Assembly: GCF_024362695.1 (NCBI RefSeq)
Contig: NC_065404.1
Span: forward strand, 11,014,604-11,078,603
Reading direction: 5' to 3'
Length of the DNA stretch: 64,000 bases
Origin: Pectinophora gossypiella
Lineage: Eukaryota > Arthropoda > Insecta > Lepidoptera > Gelechiidae
A program made the position numbers and the translations under genes. Each line of letters begins with the position of its first letter. The stretch's first letter is position 1. The notes beneath the pieces were generated by a model. The model was not told the DNA's origin. It did not search any database and saw nothing but the letters and a program-made list of their open reading frames with translations. This document shows, in pieces, positions 31,043 through 42,294 of the stretch.

Positions 31043-31150
31043 TTTCAAATACATACATACATAAACTCACGCCCGTAATCCCTAGTGGGGTGGGCAGAGC
31101 CACAAGTAATCAAAGACAACTTGCAGCCACTGTTGATACGATGTCGTAAG
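31043..31150 (-). mobile_element. LINE 3' tail (GCCCACCCC type)
   Basis: 'CATACATACATAAACTCACG', 'TGGGGTGGGCAGAGCCACAA', 'GACAACTTGCAGCCACTGTT' on the plus strand. A second copy is at 31530-31622, same orientation. The TATG tandem at the outer edge is the 3' end. Confidence 0.65.
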
Positions 31151-31528
31151 CTGGATAAACCTGGAAATTTCAAATAATTTAACTGAAAAAAAAATATCAT
31201 CAAAAATAAGAAACAATGGCTTTATTAATAATTATTAGTTCCATAGTTAAAATTTGTTATCAATTAAATAATAACAATTTGTCATTTTCTAAAATTAAAT
31301 GTAAAATAAATAAAGACGTTATAGTAAATTATATTAAATTATACTCAAAATAAAATCGCAAAATAGCAAAAATAATTCTTTCTCAAGTTACACTAATTAG
31401 CCTTTAATAATAGGTACATAATTATTTTATTTATTTTTTTGTAGTTATGTTTGATAGCTATTTCAATCTTTTAAAACGGTATGTTATAATTTTACTATAA
31501 GCTTTATTACAATAACAAACATAATTAA
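31151..31528. other. AT-rich unique sequence
   Basis: Very AT-rich between two copies of the same LINE tail; nothing recognised. Confidence 0.4.
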
Positions 31529-31529
31529 A

Positions 31530-31622
31530 CATATATACGTAAATTTACGCCCGTAGTCCGTAATGGGGTGGGCAGAGCCACAAGTACTAATCAGAGATAA
31601 CTTGCAGCCACTGTTGATGAGA
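31530..31622 (-). mobile_element. LINE 3' tail, second copy
   Basis: 'TTACGCCCGTAGTCCGTAAT', 'GGGGTGGGCAGAGCCACAAG', 'AACTTGCAGCCACTGTTGAT'. Same family as 31043, 480 bp away. Confidence 0.65.
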
Positions 31623-31682
31623 ATTTTTGAATTTTTGAACTTTATTCGATCCCAGTCCATCATAGAACCTTTAAATTACTGG

Positions 31683-31980
31683 CAAGAATTCAATTCAAAT
31701 CAACTCAAAACCTTTATTTGTGAATACAGGTGTACAAAGGGATGTTACATAAAATAATAACTTTTTAATAACTTTACTTTTATTAAACTTTTTAATTGTA
31801 ATAACTTTTTTTTACAAATACATACTAATATAAGAATCCTAAAATTATTCGACGAGTAATATAAAAATAAGGTCGCTTTAAGCGATAAGACCGCCATTTG
31901 CCATGTACTTAGTATAAGAGTCTTTTTGTAATAATTTCTTTTTTTTTTTTGGTGCAATAAAGTCTATTTGTATTGTATTG
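31683..31980. mobile_element. Facing LINE 3' tails (minus then plus)
   Basis: 31683-31750 reads CAATTCAAATCAACTC then 'CCTTTATTTGTGAATACAGG', a minus-strand tail. 31862-31980 reads 'GCGATAAGACCGCCATTTGC', 'GTGCAATAAAGTCTATTTGT' and ATTGTATTG, a plus-strand tail of the 10186 family. Confidence 0.65.
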
Positions 31981-31984
31981 TAAG

Positions 31985-33086
31985 GTCAAGAAGCGGTTTG
32001 TTTAATCGAGGAATGTTTTTAACAAGAAAAGCCGTGGTATTTTGGCAGGAGTCTAAATCCTTCCCTGGGCTCGACGCTCACTTTCCAACTTTTGATGTTT
32101 ACACACCGCCCTGACGATGTCACTCCTGCTAATTTCTCTATTTACGACAGTTCCTTTGATACTTAATAAGAAAAAGTTACTTATCTCTCTTCGTAAACTC
32201 CGACGACGGAGTCCGGACTAAATCTACTTAAAAAAGATTTTATTTTTATAGACTGAACAATTAATTAGCGTGTAGTAACTTCCGCTATTTAATCGTCATA
32301 TTATTTTGCTACCGCTCTCTGCTCAGCTACTAAAATGCTTAGTAATTTATGTGTAAATTTAGGCTCAATTTTCGTAATTTGAATGATTTTTTGGCGTGAA
32401 TTACTTGGCGCCTCTACGTAATTATCCTTACAAAAGGATGATTAATGTTTTTGTAATCTACCTACGCGAGAATCAACGCGATAGAAATTGAAAGTAATTT
32501 ATTTTATTAATGCTACGATTTGTACGAGCGCTACGAGTTTGCTACGTTTTTCGTAGCGGATAACTACGAATAGCAATGTAAAGTATCTCTTGGATAAATA
32601 CGTTTCACAACCATTGTTGTAGTATTTATTTAGACTATAAAGTAAAATATCACTTTTCTTGAAGAAAAATCTTGAAATATAGGAATTTATTAGTTTCTCT
32701 TCAACAATAAGAGGCTCTTTCTGCGTTCACTGCCGCCGGTATTCGCAATTTATTTTTATTTGCGAGAAAAAGTAAAAACTATTTGATTTCAATGGGAGCT
32801 CACGCGAGCGGAATAACCTCAAATCAATGAGTTCGTCGAAACTTTCCGGCGGTCGGATGAAGAGAAAAAATTGACAAGGAAGATTAATAGATATCTAGAT
32901 CTACGAGGCCTTTACCCCGCGCTCTGAAACCGGCCAAAACAAGGTCGGCGCCGTTCCGTCTGTCTGATATACATAACTGGCAAATAGGTTAATTTCTCTG
33001 AAATATTGGTCTGATAGCTTCGTCTGTCTATGTAGATTAATACATCGTCAGCACTTACGTCGCGTCGTTGTATTGTGTGCTCTAAT
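31985..33086. other. Unique sequence
   Basis: Over 1 kb with no repeat shared within the window; 32740-32960 is less AT-rich. No exon supported. Confidence 0.4.
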
Positions 33087-33087
33087 A

Positions 33088-33182
33088 CAGGATATCAGTG
33101 ACCCCGAACCAAATACTGAGGGAGATGATTCAGCTCATGAATCTGTGTTAATATCAAGTGGAATTTACGTCGCGAAATTAAT
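33088..33182. mobile_element. MITE-1 left-end fragment
   Basis: 'CAGGATATCAGTGACCCCGA', 'ACTGAGGGAGATGATTCAGC', 'TTAATATCAAGTGGAATTTA' match one outer arm; the rest is missing. Confidence 0.65.
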
Positions 33183-33820
33183 GGTTTTTTTTTTTTCTAA
33201 CTGCTGAGCAAATGTCCACTGTTTCCTGTTTATTATATTTATTTATTTTAGTAAATAAACATTAATAATTTATAGTTTTTATATGAGTAGTTTTTTCCGC
33301 CTCATATTTTAGACCTGCCTCTATTGTCAGTTTATTTAAATTTAGCTCACTAATTTAAAAGTTACTAATCTCATTTGTCACTCAACCTGTTAGACAAATT
33401 AATAGGATTACGTTAAGCCCCGAAAAGTAATACAGATTAGTTGTTTTCCGAGTTTCACAATTTTAAACAGTAGGATGTTATCATGATAATTATAATAATA
33501 AGTAAGTACCTAATTAAAATAAGTATTTTGTTTTACTTACGAGAAAGTATTATAAATACACAATATCATAAGCCAAAGCTTTTGTTAAATAGAAATTAAG
33601 TCTGAAAATCAACTGTAATTGGATATCTTCTTTCCTTGATCAGTCAATTGCGAAAATCTGTCCTAAATAAACAAAGGCGTTTTGGTTAAGTCGAACAGAA
33701 ATTGTAGATGGTGCTTAGGCGATATTTTATTCACATTTAAAACTCTCAGGTGACTACTAATTTAAAACACATTCAGTTGAAAAAGTGCACCAGGTACCCT
33801 AGGCCTTTTGTTTTAAATTT
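33183..33820. other. Unique AT-rich sequence
   Basis: Nothing recognised. Confidence 0.4.
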
Positions 33821-33821
33821 T

Positions 33822-33902
33822 GTACTGGGTGAGAGCCCTCATTTGTACGGCCAAGTAGTTAATTCCTTTTGCGGCAAATCTAAAATATGTTACGTAAAAA
33901 GT
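33822..33902 (+). mobile_element. SINE-E short copy, diverged
   Basis: 'ACTGGGTGAGAGCC' through 'TGCGGCAAATCTAAAATATG' to 'TTACGTAAAAAG'. It starts at the same internal point as 29489 and 47074. Confidence 0.65.
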
Positions 33903-34172
33903 ATTCTAATCGTCGTAATACTATATAAATCACATCTATCAGAAAAAGAACTGTAAATTGAATATTACACTCCTCGGATGAGTTACTTTTGGGAAAAACT
34001 TTTGTACTTATTAAAATAAAACGGCATAGTAGTTTTCCTACAAGTAGAATATTCTATGAATAGAAATAGCGCGTTCCGTTAATGTAGACTAACTAAGTAT
34101 CTAGGTGTATTTAAAGAAGCAAGACTAGTGAGACAAGAATTATTGATTTTTGTTTCTTTTTTTTAGGTATTT

Positions 34173-34341
34173 AACGGTTTCCGTGATGCAATGGTTGAGC
34201 ATTGGGCTCACGATCTGGAGGCCCCAGATTCAAGTTTTTGTGGTTAGTCCACTGCGCCAGCGGGGTCGGTATCAGGGTCCTGAAGTGTTTGTTGTCACAA
34301 GGTGATTGGCTGCCTCTGTTACTCATTGGCTGTGTCATCAG

Positions 34342-34345
<4 letters not shown>
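34173..34345 (+). mobile_element. SINE-A head joined to SINE-E 5' fragment
   Basis: SINE-A head 'CACGATCTGGAGGCCCCAGA' breaks off, followed by 'CCAGCGGGGTCGGTATCAGG', which is the reverse of the SINE-E 5' end, then the TA microsatellite. Confidence 0.5.

Positions 34346-34413
<68 letters not shown>
34346..34413. repeat. (AT)34 microsatellite
   Basis: 68 bases of uninterrupted AT dinucleotide. It creates a spurious YIYIYI-rich open frame at 34202-34432. Confidence 0.95.
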
Positions 34414-34418
<5 letters not shown>

Positions 34419-34487
34419 TTGATCAAGTGTGACTGCTAGTTGTCGTTTTGTGCTAAAACGGGTCTAAAGAACCATAGGGCAACATTT

Positions 34488-34925
34488 AACCAAGCTCCGG
34501 TCTAGTAGTTGAGCGATGGGCTCATGATCCGGGTCCCGGGGCCCGGTTCCTGGTGGGGACATACGCAAAAGTCACTTGTACATACTCATATATAAACTCA
34601 CACCTATTTCCCACCGGGGGAAGCAGCGACTATGGAATTCCATTTGCTTCTTCTTGACTTTTCTTGCTTCATCCACATTCATCAATCGTTTCATATAAGC
34701 ACGCTGGTTCAGAGTAGATCGTTCTGAACCTTTTCTAAGGACGTCTCCAATTTGGTCAGTGTACGTCCTAGGTTTTCCTCTGTCAGCCCTACCACCTTTG
34801 CTCACTTCAAAATCACTTTGTGATACCTAGTTTTGTGAGAACAATGTAGGCTAATTACCCGATTGTTCGAAAGTAAGATGATTCACAGCAACAGTAGCAC
34901 GTTAAGCAATCGTTCTCGCCTGCAT
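34488..34925 (+). mobile_element. SINE-A interrupted by LINE-a end
   Basis: Head 'GGTCTAGTAGTTGAGCGATG' and B-box region to 34577, break, then 'ATCACTTTGTGATACCTAGT', 'GTTCGAAAGTAAGATGATTC' and the 'ACGTTAAGCAATCGTTCTCG' block. Repeats CAAAAGTCACTT (34566-34577) and CAAAATCACTT (34808-34818) flank the insert. Confidence 0.75.
34578..34807 (-). pseudogene. LINE-a 3' end nested in SINE-A
   Basis: The minus-strand frame encodes 'RTYTDQIGDVLRKGSER' and 'RAYMKRLMNVDEARKVKK', the C-terminal LINE ORF motif shared with 61490, then the 'GGTGTGAGTTTATATATGAG' tail. Lacks the catalytic RT part. Confidence 0.75.
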
Positions 34926-35070
34926 ATTTCCTTAAACGTTGGCACGTGAGTTTCAGGATATAAATATGGCGGAAGCTGGCTACGAGACTGATGCACTGTG
35001 AGGTGTGCACAAACTGACTTTTTGTCATGATATATCTATAGTAAACATGCCTTGGATGACATTCACTATT

Positions 35071-35230
35071 CTTTATCTTCTTTCGTTTGGGTTGTGAGGT
35101 GGATTACCTACCCCATCAACCTTGGTGTCAGGGTTATTATTGAGCCGCCATAGGCCCCTGACATGGCTCATGTAACGACTACGTACTTACATCAGTAAGT
35201 AGTAACCGTGACCAACGGCTTAACGTGCCT
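35071..35230 (-). mobile_element. SINE-A, 5' truncated, with 10-bp TSD
   Basis: Minus-strand 3' part of SINE-A bordered by identical ATTCACTATT at 35061-35070 and 35231-35240. The insertion ends at the 'AACGGCTTAACGTGCC' block. Confidence 0.85.
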
Positions 35231-35240
35231 ATTCACTATT

Positions 35241-35758
35241 TGGCCGGGGGCAGATAATATCAATTTCTTTTAACATTATTTTTCCTGCTTCTATTATTTT
35301 TTCCTGCTTCAAGGATGCAAAGACAGTGAAGGCAGAGTTTCTTAGCTAACTTTTCACAGTCGCATTAGTCTGAATCGTCCACCTGAATTCAATACGATAT
35401 TACTAAATGCGAATGGTAAAAACAACGTCTCGATTTAGTCTGGATTTATTGGCAGAGTGATAAACTGTTCCAAGGAACACCATTTGTCTACAAACTGAGG
35501 TTGGTTGTAGACGACAAAAAGCAAATAGCTGTGACACCGGCGCTTACAAGAACTCATATCTCGAATACATTTTAATCGCTTTTATCTTAACTACTTATCT
35601 ATTAATCCTTTGTTTTTGCTCACGACTAGTAATACTTACTTAAGTATATATGCAGCAAAGAATAATGCTGCTGATAGTATTTTTCGAGTGGTAAAATATT
35701 GTAGCTATTGTCATGCACACTCGTGTCATTAAAGATATGACAGATCATCTGGCATTTT
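35241..35758. other. Unique sequence
   Basis: Nothing recognised. Confidence 0.4.
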
Positions 35759-35770
35759 GTAAATATCACA

Positions 35771-35980
35771 TAACATAACATAAACAGTCTATATACGTCT
35801 CACTGCTGGGCACAGGCCTCCCCTCAATCAGCCGTAGGGGACTGGGGGGGGATGATTAGGGAATCGAAGCAGGGGCTTCGGAGGGCACGTTAAGCCGTTG
35901 GTCTCGGCTATTAGCCGTAAAAACACCTCCACCAACCCGCATTGGAGCAGCGTGGTGGAGTATGCTCCATACCCCCTCTG
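35771..35980 (-). mobile_element. SINE-B with internal inversion (twin-priming structure)
   Basis: Identical 12-bp TSDs GTAAATATCACA (35759-35770, 35981-35992) bound one insertion. Its left part (35771-35832) is the SINE-B 3' end on the minus strand, with tail 'TAACATAACATAAAC'; its right part (about 35850-35980) is the adjoining upstream SINE-B segment on the plus strand, ending 'CTCCATACCCCCTCTG'. The two parts abut in SINE-B coordinates, as expected when a second primer copies the same RNA. Confidence 0.85.
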
Positions 35981-35992
35981 GTAAATATCACA

Positions 35993-37110
35993 AAAAGCAA
36001 TATTAGTATCACTCCGTACGAGTATCATAACTAGTTAGCCGCCATAAAATATAAAAACATGGCGCTCGTATTCTATTCCAATCTTTCCGGTTTAATAGAA
36101 TTTTAATTTCAATTTCACACATAGCGGCGCGCGTGGATTACAACCACTCGTTCGTTTTCGTTTCGACCAACTCGATTCGAGTATTTTTCCGATCGTACGC
36201 TTACTCTACCGTGCAAATTTTGATAGGCTATTATTACACAGTTCGTTTGAAACGTATTGTGTGCAAATGTTTGCAACAAAACGATCGCGTCTTCTCTGGT
36301 AGATGTATTTTCGTTTTTTTTGCGGTTTCATTCATTCATTCATTCAATCATTTCTGTCACCGTTTGCTGTGTACGCGGTTTTTGTGTGCAGGAAAATAAG
36401 TAATTAAAAAAAATATTTATTCTTTTCTGAGCATTTATATGCCTCAGTTATTTATTACCGACAGCTGAAAGTTATTTTGTCGAACAAAAGTTTCATAATT
36501 GTAAAATAAACACACGGTAATTATAACTAATTATCACGTCACGCATAAGTCAGTCTGTCGACAATCCAAACGTCGGCAAACTATGGTGTCATCATTAAGG
36601 CATGAAACATACGTTATGATGACTCCGAGTCGGATAATGGTAACACGCAGCATTCATCTGAAACGTTCACTGTAGCTTTAGAGATGGGATGCTCGCTGTT
36701 CTTGCCCGCTGCACTGCTTAAAAGTATTTAAAAGTAGCAGACTATTTAACCATATCTATTTCCCTGTCTTTTTAAAATAATTATGCTTATTTATAATTAA
36801 AACACATAATAACGGGTTCTTACCGCGTTTAAAGTAGGGATATGACACTCCCGATATTTCGACACTGTTGCAAGTGCCATGATCACGGGATGACTAATGA
36901 GATTGGAATGGAGTAGGTAGATCCATAATTAATTAATAAATTATGCTTTATTTTTTCGGTTTGTTTTGTTTTTGTTTATTAATTAGTTATGTTTAGTTGA
37001 CGATCTTCTTTCTGCGCTGCAATCTCACAGAGATAAGCACAAAAGGAGGGAAAATGGCAACTTCTTAGGTGTGATCTGAAGATAAAATTATGATAACAAT
37101 GGTGCTTATT
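35993..37110. other. Unique sequence
   Basis: An 88-codon plus-strand frame at 36133-36399 in a CG-containing segment ends beside GTGTGCAG; its product (many F, C, H residues) resembles no family I know. Not called as a gene. Confidence 0.35.
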
Positions 37111-37111
37111 C

Positions 37112-37178
37112 CAGCTGACATCTCCTCATTTTGTTTTAAGTTATAACTGTCATTTTCTGATCCGCCGAAGAGGAAAGC
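37112..37178. mobile_element. MITE-3 single arm
   Basis: 'TTGTTTTAAGTTATAACTGT' and 'TGATCCGCCGAAGAGGAAAG' match the left arm of 23093. Confidence 0.55.
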
Positions 37179-37741
37179 CACATATACTACATAGAAGAAA
37201 TATCGCTACGGAGCTTATTTGTCTGTTTTGTTGTATATTATTGTTTTTTCCACTTACTCGTACCTAACTTCTTTGTTTTTTTATTACCTTTGATGGGTTT
37301 GCTTTTGGCCCCAAACTTGCCCGAAGGGACTTGACGAAGCCTAAGATGGAGCCCAGAAAGTGCCTGTTCAACCTACTTGAAACCTACAATAAAGAATAAA
37401 AAATATACCAGATACAACTAGAGAAGTGAGTGGCAACTCTATTCGTTTTATATTTCATAGGTCGGACTAGTGCGGGCTTGGCAGCGCATCCAATTACCTG
37501 CGTCGGCCGTTGTAACTCGTAATGCACTGCAAAATATCGAGAGTCTGATGAGTGTTGTCTTTATGTCCTATGACGGCTAATCGGCAGCTTGTGTCTGCTG
37601 TAACGTGCCTATGTTAACTTTCTGCTGCTATGCGATTTTCTAAGACTGTCGGCGCTGTCCAATCGTCGATGAACCATCAACTCAACTGAATTGGCCTTTG
37701 ACAGTAGTTTCAGTTTACGCTGTCCCACGCGGACACATTCA

Positions 37742-38070
37742 ACGGCCTCCGTGGTCCAGTGGTTGAGCGACGTGCTCACGATCCGGAGGTCCCGGGTTCG
37801 AATCCCGGTGGGGAGAAATCACAAAAATCACTTTGTGATCCCTAGTTTGATTAGAACATTACAGGCTGGTCACCTGATTGTGTGGAAGTAAGATGATCCG
37901 AGCTTCGGAAGACACGTTAAGCCGTTGGTCCCGGTTATTACTTACTAATGTAAGTGCGTAGTCGTTACACGAGTCATGTCAGGGGCCTTTGGCGGCTCAA
38001 TGATAACCCTGACATCAGGGTTGATGGAGTTGGTGATCTACCTCACAACCCACACGATAGATAGGAAGTA
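37742..38070 (+). mobile_element. SINE-A, best-preserved copy
   Basis: Head 'GGCCTCCGTGGTCCAGTGGT', B box GGTTCGAATCCC, body 'ACTTTGTGATCCCTAGTTTG', 'GTTAAGCCGTTGGTCCCGGT', 'TCAGGGCCTTTGGCGGCTC' and 3' end 'ACCCACACGATAG'. Useful as reference for the family. Confidence 0.9.
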
Positions 38071-38085
38071 TACCCATTCATCGTA

Positions 38086-38330
38086 GGATTCCGATACCGT
38101 GCGTGTTAGTTCTGTCCACTCTAATAGATTCTATGGGCTGTTTGTGTCTATCTTAGTTCTATCTACCCTAAAAGGTATTACGGCTAGTTAATATAAGGTC
38201 ACGACTATACCCAATTGGGGTAGTCCTCTGACTACCTCTGTACATCCATCGCAAGATGAACAAAGTACCCTTACCTCACCGAGCTTTTCTGTTAGACCAA
38301 CGTGTTAGGTGGTGACGACTATTTCGTCTC
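38086..38330 (-). repeat. R3 dispersed repeat with SINE-E scrap
   Basis: 'AGGATTCCGATACCG' is a SINE-E 5' scrap. 38190-38330 carries 'CTATACCCAATTGGGGTAGT', 'CCATCGCAAGATGAAC', 'ACCTCACCGAGCTTTTCTGT', 'TTAGACCAACGTGTTAG', matching 42295 and, reversed, 6085. Confidence 0.5.
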
Positions 38331-38404
38331 TACTCATATATCTGTATATATTTTATTTTTTTCTCTTTATCTTTATATATTTTCTTTTTGCTATAGTTGT
38401 TAAG

Positions 38405-38545
38405 AGCTGTTGGTCTCCCAAATATAAAATAAATAAATAAATAAATAAAATTGCTCTAGAGCAACAAGACCGCCCAAGTTGTACTGTACTTATGTGTTAT
38501 GTCTGATTATAGTATTTGATTTGATTTGTTTTGATATACTCTGAG
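38405..38545 (+). mobile_element. LINE 3' tail (TTTGATTTGATT type)
   Basis: 'AATTGCTCTAGAGCAACAAG' and 'TACTTATGTGTTATGTCTGA' followed by repeated TTTGAT; the reverse is seen at 39921 and 43327. An AAAT tandem lies at 38428-38450. Confidence 0.65.
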
Positions 38546-39088
38546 TAAGTATAGTCATGATTAATATCATGTAGCCATTTTAGAACCCTGTCGCACTATC
38601 ATATTATTTGTCATTTAATGAGACTTACGGTTTAATTTGTCAAAAAAGTAAATGTTACACGGCGTCAAAGTGTATCCATATTAGTACTCGTGACCGTACA
38701 CGAACGATAATTTATGTCTACCAAGTTACATGATATTGGCTCGATACAAACTCAAACACCAAGTGATATCGGTTGCAGGCTTGGTATTCACTTGCAGATT
38801 GATGAGGTCGACTCTGGGACATGTCTGGCTCCCGACTCCAGATGCAATTGGCTTCCCGTGTAGGGTACCTGGCAAAATAGTGAACGTACTTCTACGTTAC
38901 TATTAATAAGTAAGAAATAATAAGAATCATTTATTGTGAAACTATATAAATACAAGGTAGTAATTTTTTTTTTTGTTTCAATAGATTGTCCATGACGGAC
39001 GTACAATATTACAGAAGATGTCACGCAATAGGAAATATTTTCAATGACAAAATTAAGAATAGGTAAATAAGTCAATTTAATATACTTA

Positions 39089-39537
39089 CAGGGTGTTAGT
39101 GATATCGTAACGAAAACTTTGAGTGATGATTCAGACCATGATTCTGAGTTGATGTTTTTTTTATAGTTTTTTTTTAATTACTTATTTTCAATTCTATACT
39201 TTTGTAATGGATAATACCACCAGAATAATCAGCTGAATCATCCCCCTCAGTATCACCCCGTCACTTACACCCCGTTCAATTACGTACGGTAGCCATACAA
39301 GTAGGTATGGGTGTTAGTGACACCCACCGCAACGAATACTGAGGGGGATGATTCAGAACATGCTTCTGAGTTGATATCAAGTGGTATTTCCTGTTGGAAA
39401 ATTCATGAAAATTTTAGTGTTTTTTGAATTATTTTCCGTTCCACACTTTTGCGACGGAAAATTCCAATTGATATTAACTCAGAATCATGGCCTGAATCAT
39501 CCCTCAAAGTTTTCGTTACGATGTCACTAACACCCTG
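39089..39537. mobile_element. MITE-1 composite, reversed orientation
   Basis: Ends CAGGGTGTTAGTGATATCGT and ATGTCACTAACACCCTG, TA on each side. The spacer 'GCCATACAAGTAGGTATGGG' is the reverse of the one at 14190. The left unit carries an internal deletion bridged by a T-run. Confidence 0.8.
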
Positions 39538-39920
39538 TACGTATATTATTGTTCTTAAAATACTCATTTAAGTAATAACATTCCTTACTTATTAGTCAAC
39601 TTTTCAAACGTACCTCTATACTGTAGTATGTTGATTTTAGATAATGAAGAACTTTCCAAGGCTACGTTCACCAAAAATAATATAGATGGCGTTTTACAGC
39701 TATAACGTGGTAATTACTTATTTTCTCATTATTCGGGTACATAATTATTCCAAAGTACAATGTAAAGGCAAAAGCAACAAAAACATTATGTATAGAATTA
39801 TGTTGCTGCCTATTATGGCTTCTCTTTATTTTGAGCAGAATAATAATGGGTGGAAGATGTAATTGTGCCTGGGTGTAATAAAGAGGGTCGTCATTTATAC
39901 CCAAAAACAAAGATAAAAGA

Positions 39921-40095
39921 ATCAAATCAAATCAAATCAAATATACTTTATTGCACACAACATACAAAACAAATTCACACAGATGAAGATAGATACAGTA
40001 CAATCTGGCGGCCTTATTGCTAAGCAGCAATTTCTTCCAGGCAACAAGAAGCATATATGTCTGTTATCCATGAAATTAGAAGGTTAATTATTACA
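39921..40095 (-). mobile_element. LINE 3' tail (AAATC repeat)
   Basis: AAATCAAATC repeats, 'TATACTTTATTGCACACAAC', 'GGCGGCCTTATTGCTAAGC', 'CAATTTCTTCCAGGCAAC'. Reversed, this is a 3' UTR with AATAAAG and a TTTGAT tandem end. Same family as 43327. Confidence 0.7.
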
Positions 40096-40765
40096 CCACC
40101 GGGTCCTCCTCCTGTCGATGCGAAATTCTATCGATCTAATGATGTTCCTAACTGCTATAAAAACAAAAATCATTACATACTAAACATGCATGTCAGTGCG
40201 CACATTTTGCAAGTGATTTGTTACGTCTACTGTTGACGTCTGATCGAATAATCATCTATCGCGGATTAGCCCCCGGGTTCTAACCAAATCATCGATTAAA
40301 TTCACGTAATGGATTTTCGCCAGCCGCCGCGTGGTGCAAAATGATCTGAATTAAGTAGTGTACAGGCCGACCGTTAGTTAGTCAGGATTATTTAGAGTTA
40401 GTAAACCTGGCTACATTGTGAGCTAGATTAAACCACCTCTGACTAATAATACGGATACCTGGCTTTTGCGCAAATACCAACACACTCTTTGGTAATAAAC
40501 GTAGCCATGCAATGCAAAGTTAGCACAGGTTTAAGTCTCTTATTGACATCAACTGAAGAAAATATTTAAAATTATTTGACCTCTGCCATCTACGGACAAC
40601 TAGACGGCAGCAGGCATTTCATCCTTATGTTGTGGATATACCACCAATCCACACTAAACGTTTTGCTTCTTCCTTTTTGATGCGAACAGCAAAGAACTGG
40701 TACTGTCTGCAGCGAAATAAAAAAAAATCGCGAATAAATAATAACGAAAATAAGTAATGGACAAT
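40096..40765. other. Unique sequence
   Basis: Nothing recognised. Confidence 0.4.
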
Positions 40766-40769
40766 GTTT

Positions 40770-40905
40770 AAAAAGGCCACATCGAAGCAATTCAAATGAA
40801 TTGCTTGAAAAAGCAATATTGCTATTTGACATTTGTTCGCATTGCGTAATTACTTTTGTATGCGCAAATGTCAAATTGCAATATTGCTTTTTAGATGAAT
40901 TGATG
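40770..40905. mobile_element. MITE-2 copy
   Basis: 'AAGGCCACATCGAAGCAATT' and 'AAAAGCAATATTGCTATTTG' mirrored by 'CAAATGTCAAATTGCAATAT' and 'GCTTTTTAGATGAATTG'; the terminal GGCC of the right arm is lost. Confidence 0.7.
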
Positions 40906-41180
40906 ATGTATTTATATTTTTAAGTTCTTTATTAATTTAATATTTAACCGAAAACAATCAATATGAGATAGCAACGAACGATTTTCCGCCAATCGCGTCA
41001 AAGCCAAAAGCCTGATGATCCAATTCTGTCCAAGTTCCCTTTGTCTGTGGCTCGGCGGATTGGCCTCGTGTGCCCCTCAGTCGATCTATTGCTTTATCGG
41101 TTATGTGTACCATCCAACCAAATCTGACGGTTTGAAATATTAATAACTTTCCCTTGTGAGTTTTTAATGTATTTTAATGA

Positions 41181-41280
41181 GGTCCCGTGTTGAAATCTCG
41201 GTGGAGAAATGACACAAAAATTACTTTCTGAACTCCAGTTTGGTCACGACATTGCAGGCTGGTCACCCGATTGACCGTGG
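41181..41280 (+). mobile_element. SINE-A degenerate fragment
   Basis: 'GAGGTCCCGTGTTGAAATCT', 'ACTCCAGTTTGGTCACGACA', 'TTGCAGGCTGGTCACCCGAT': B-box region and part of the body only. Confidence 0.6.
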
Positions 41281-42290
41281 ATGAGCCATCATAGTGAATT
41301 GCTAAGATTTGAAAAGTACAAATTTTAAGACAGTACCTAAATTATTATTTGAAAATACTAAGTATAAAATCCTTGTCTCCAAAAATATTCATTGACAAAA
41401 TACCATTAAAAATGATACCTACATATTGCTAAAGTAAAAACGCTAATATTAGAAGCGCCTTTCAGCTCCGGCTGAGGTGCCCACACCCACAACTTCTGAA
41501 ACGGGTACCCACGACGGGAAGTGCTCAAGTTAGGAAAATATTTTTATAAAAACTCTACCCATACTTGATACGTAATTTATGGAGACAGCGCCGCAGCCTT
41601 CTGGAATGTTGATCAGAAAATCTTTAGCGAAGAAGCCTTTTGAGTTTGTCGGCGCACCGTCAATATTTTAAGTTGCAAATATTTGACGGCAGACAGGAAT
41701 ATAACGCGTCTTGATAGCCAAGTTTGTCTAGCAAACCGCCTTGTGAAGTTAGCTATAAGTACCTAAATATAATAATTATTTATTGTCCAAAATGCACCAT
41801 ACATTACAGCAATAGAAGTAATCTTATAACTAGGTGATATGGTGTTCACATTACGAAGAGAAAATGCAAGAGATAAATTTCTGACTCGGACGGTAGTTGA
41901 ATCCACACACACACAGACCACGTATTCACACGTGTGCGTGTGTTGTCTTCACTTTACTCAGGAGAAAGAAAGAAACCTACAAAAAAATGGTTTATTTGTA
42001 AAAAAAATCGTCATTTTTTAGATTGTTTAAATGAAGAATTATTAAAGAATTATTTAATTTAAAAAATCATAAAGATTAGGTATCCACACTACAGACTTCG
42101 TAAAATAGAGTAGAACAGATAAACCCAGTCAACAAGTGAGTAGTAGCAAGTCAAGTTATGATCTTGCAGTGTCAACTGTTTTACATATAAGTACATCTAT
42201 CTATTTATCTACTCAGCCTGCATCCACCCACCGCTAGGTATAGGCCTCCTCTCTTTCTCTTCATCGTTTCCGGTCCTGTGCAAGTCCATA
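41281..42290. other. Unique sequence
   Basis: A CA/TG-rich palindromic patch (CACACGTGTGCGTGTG) lies near 41927-41942. No gene recognised. Confidence 0.4.
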
Positions 42291-42294
42291 AACA

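Noticed and set aside
34202..34432. Open frame with a run of YI repeats
   Set aside because: Translation of the (AT)34 microsatellite.
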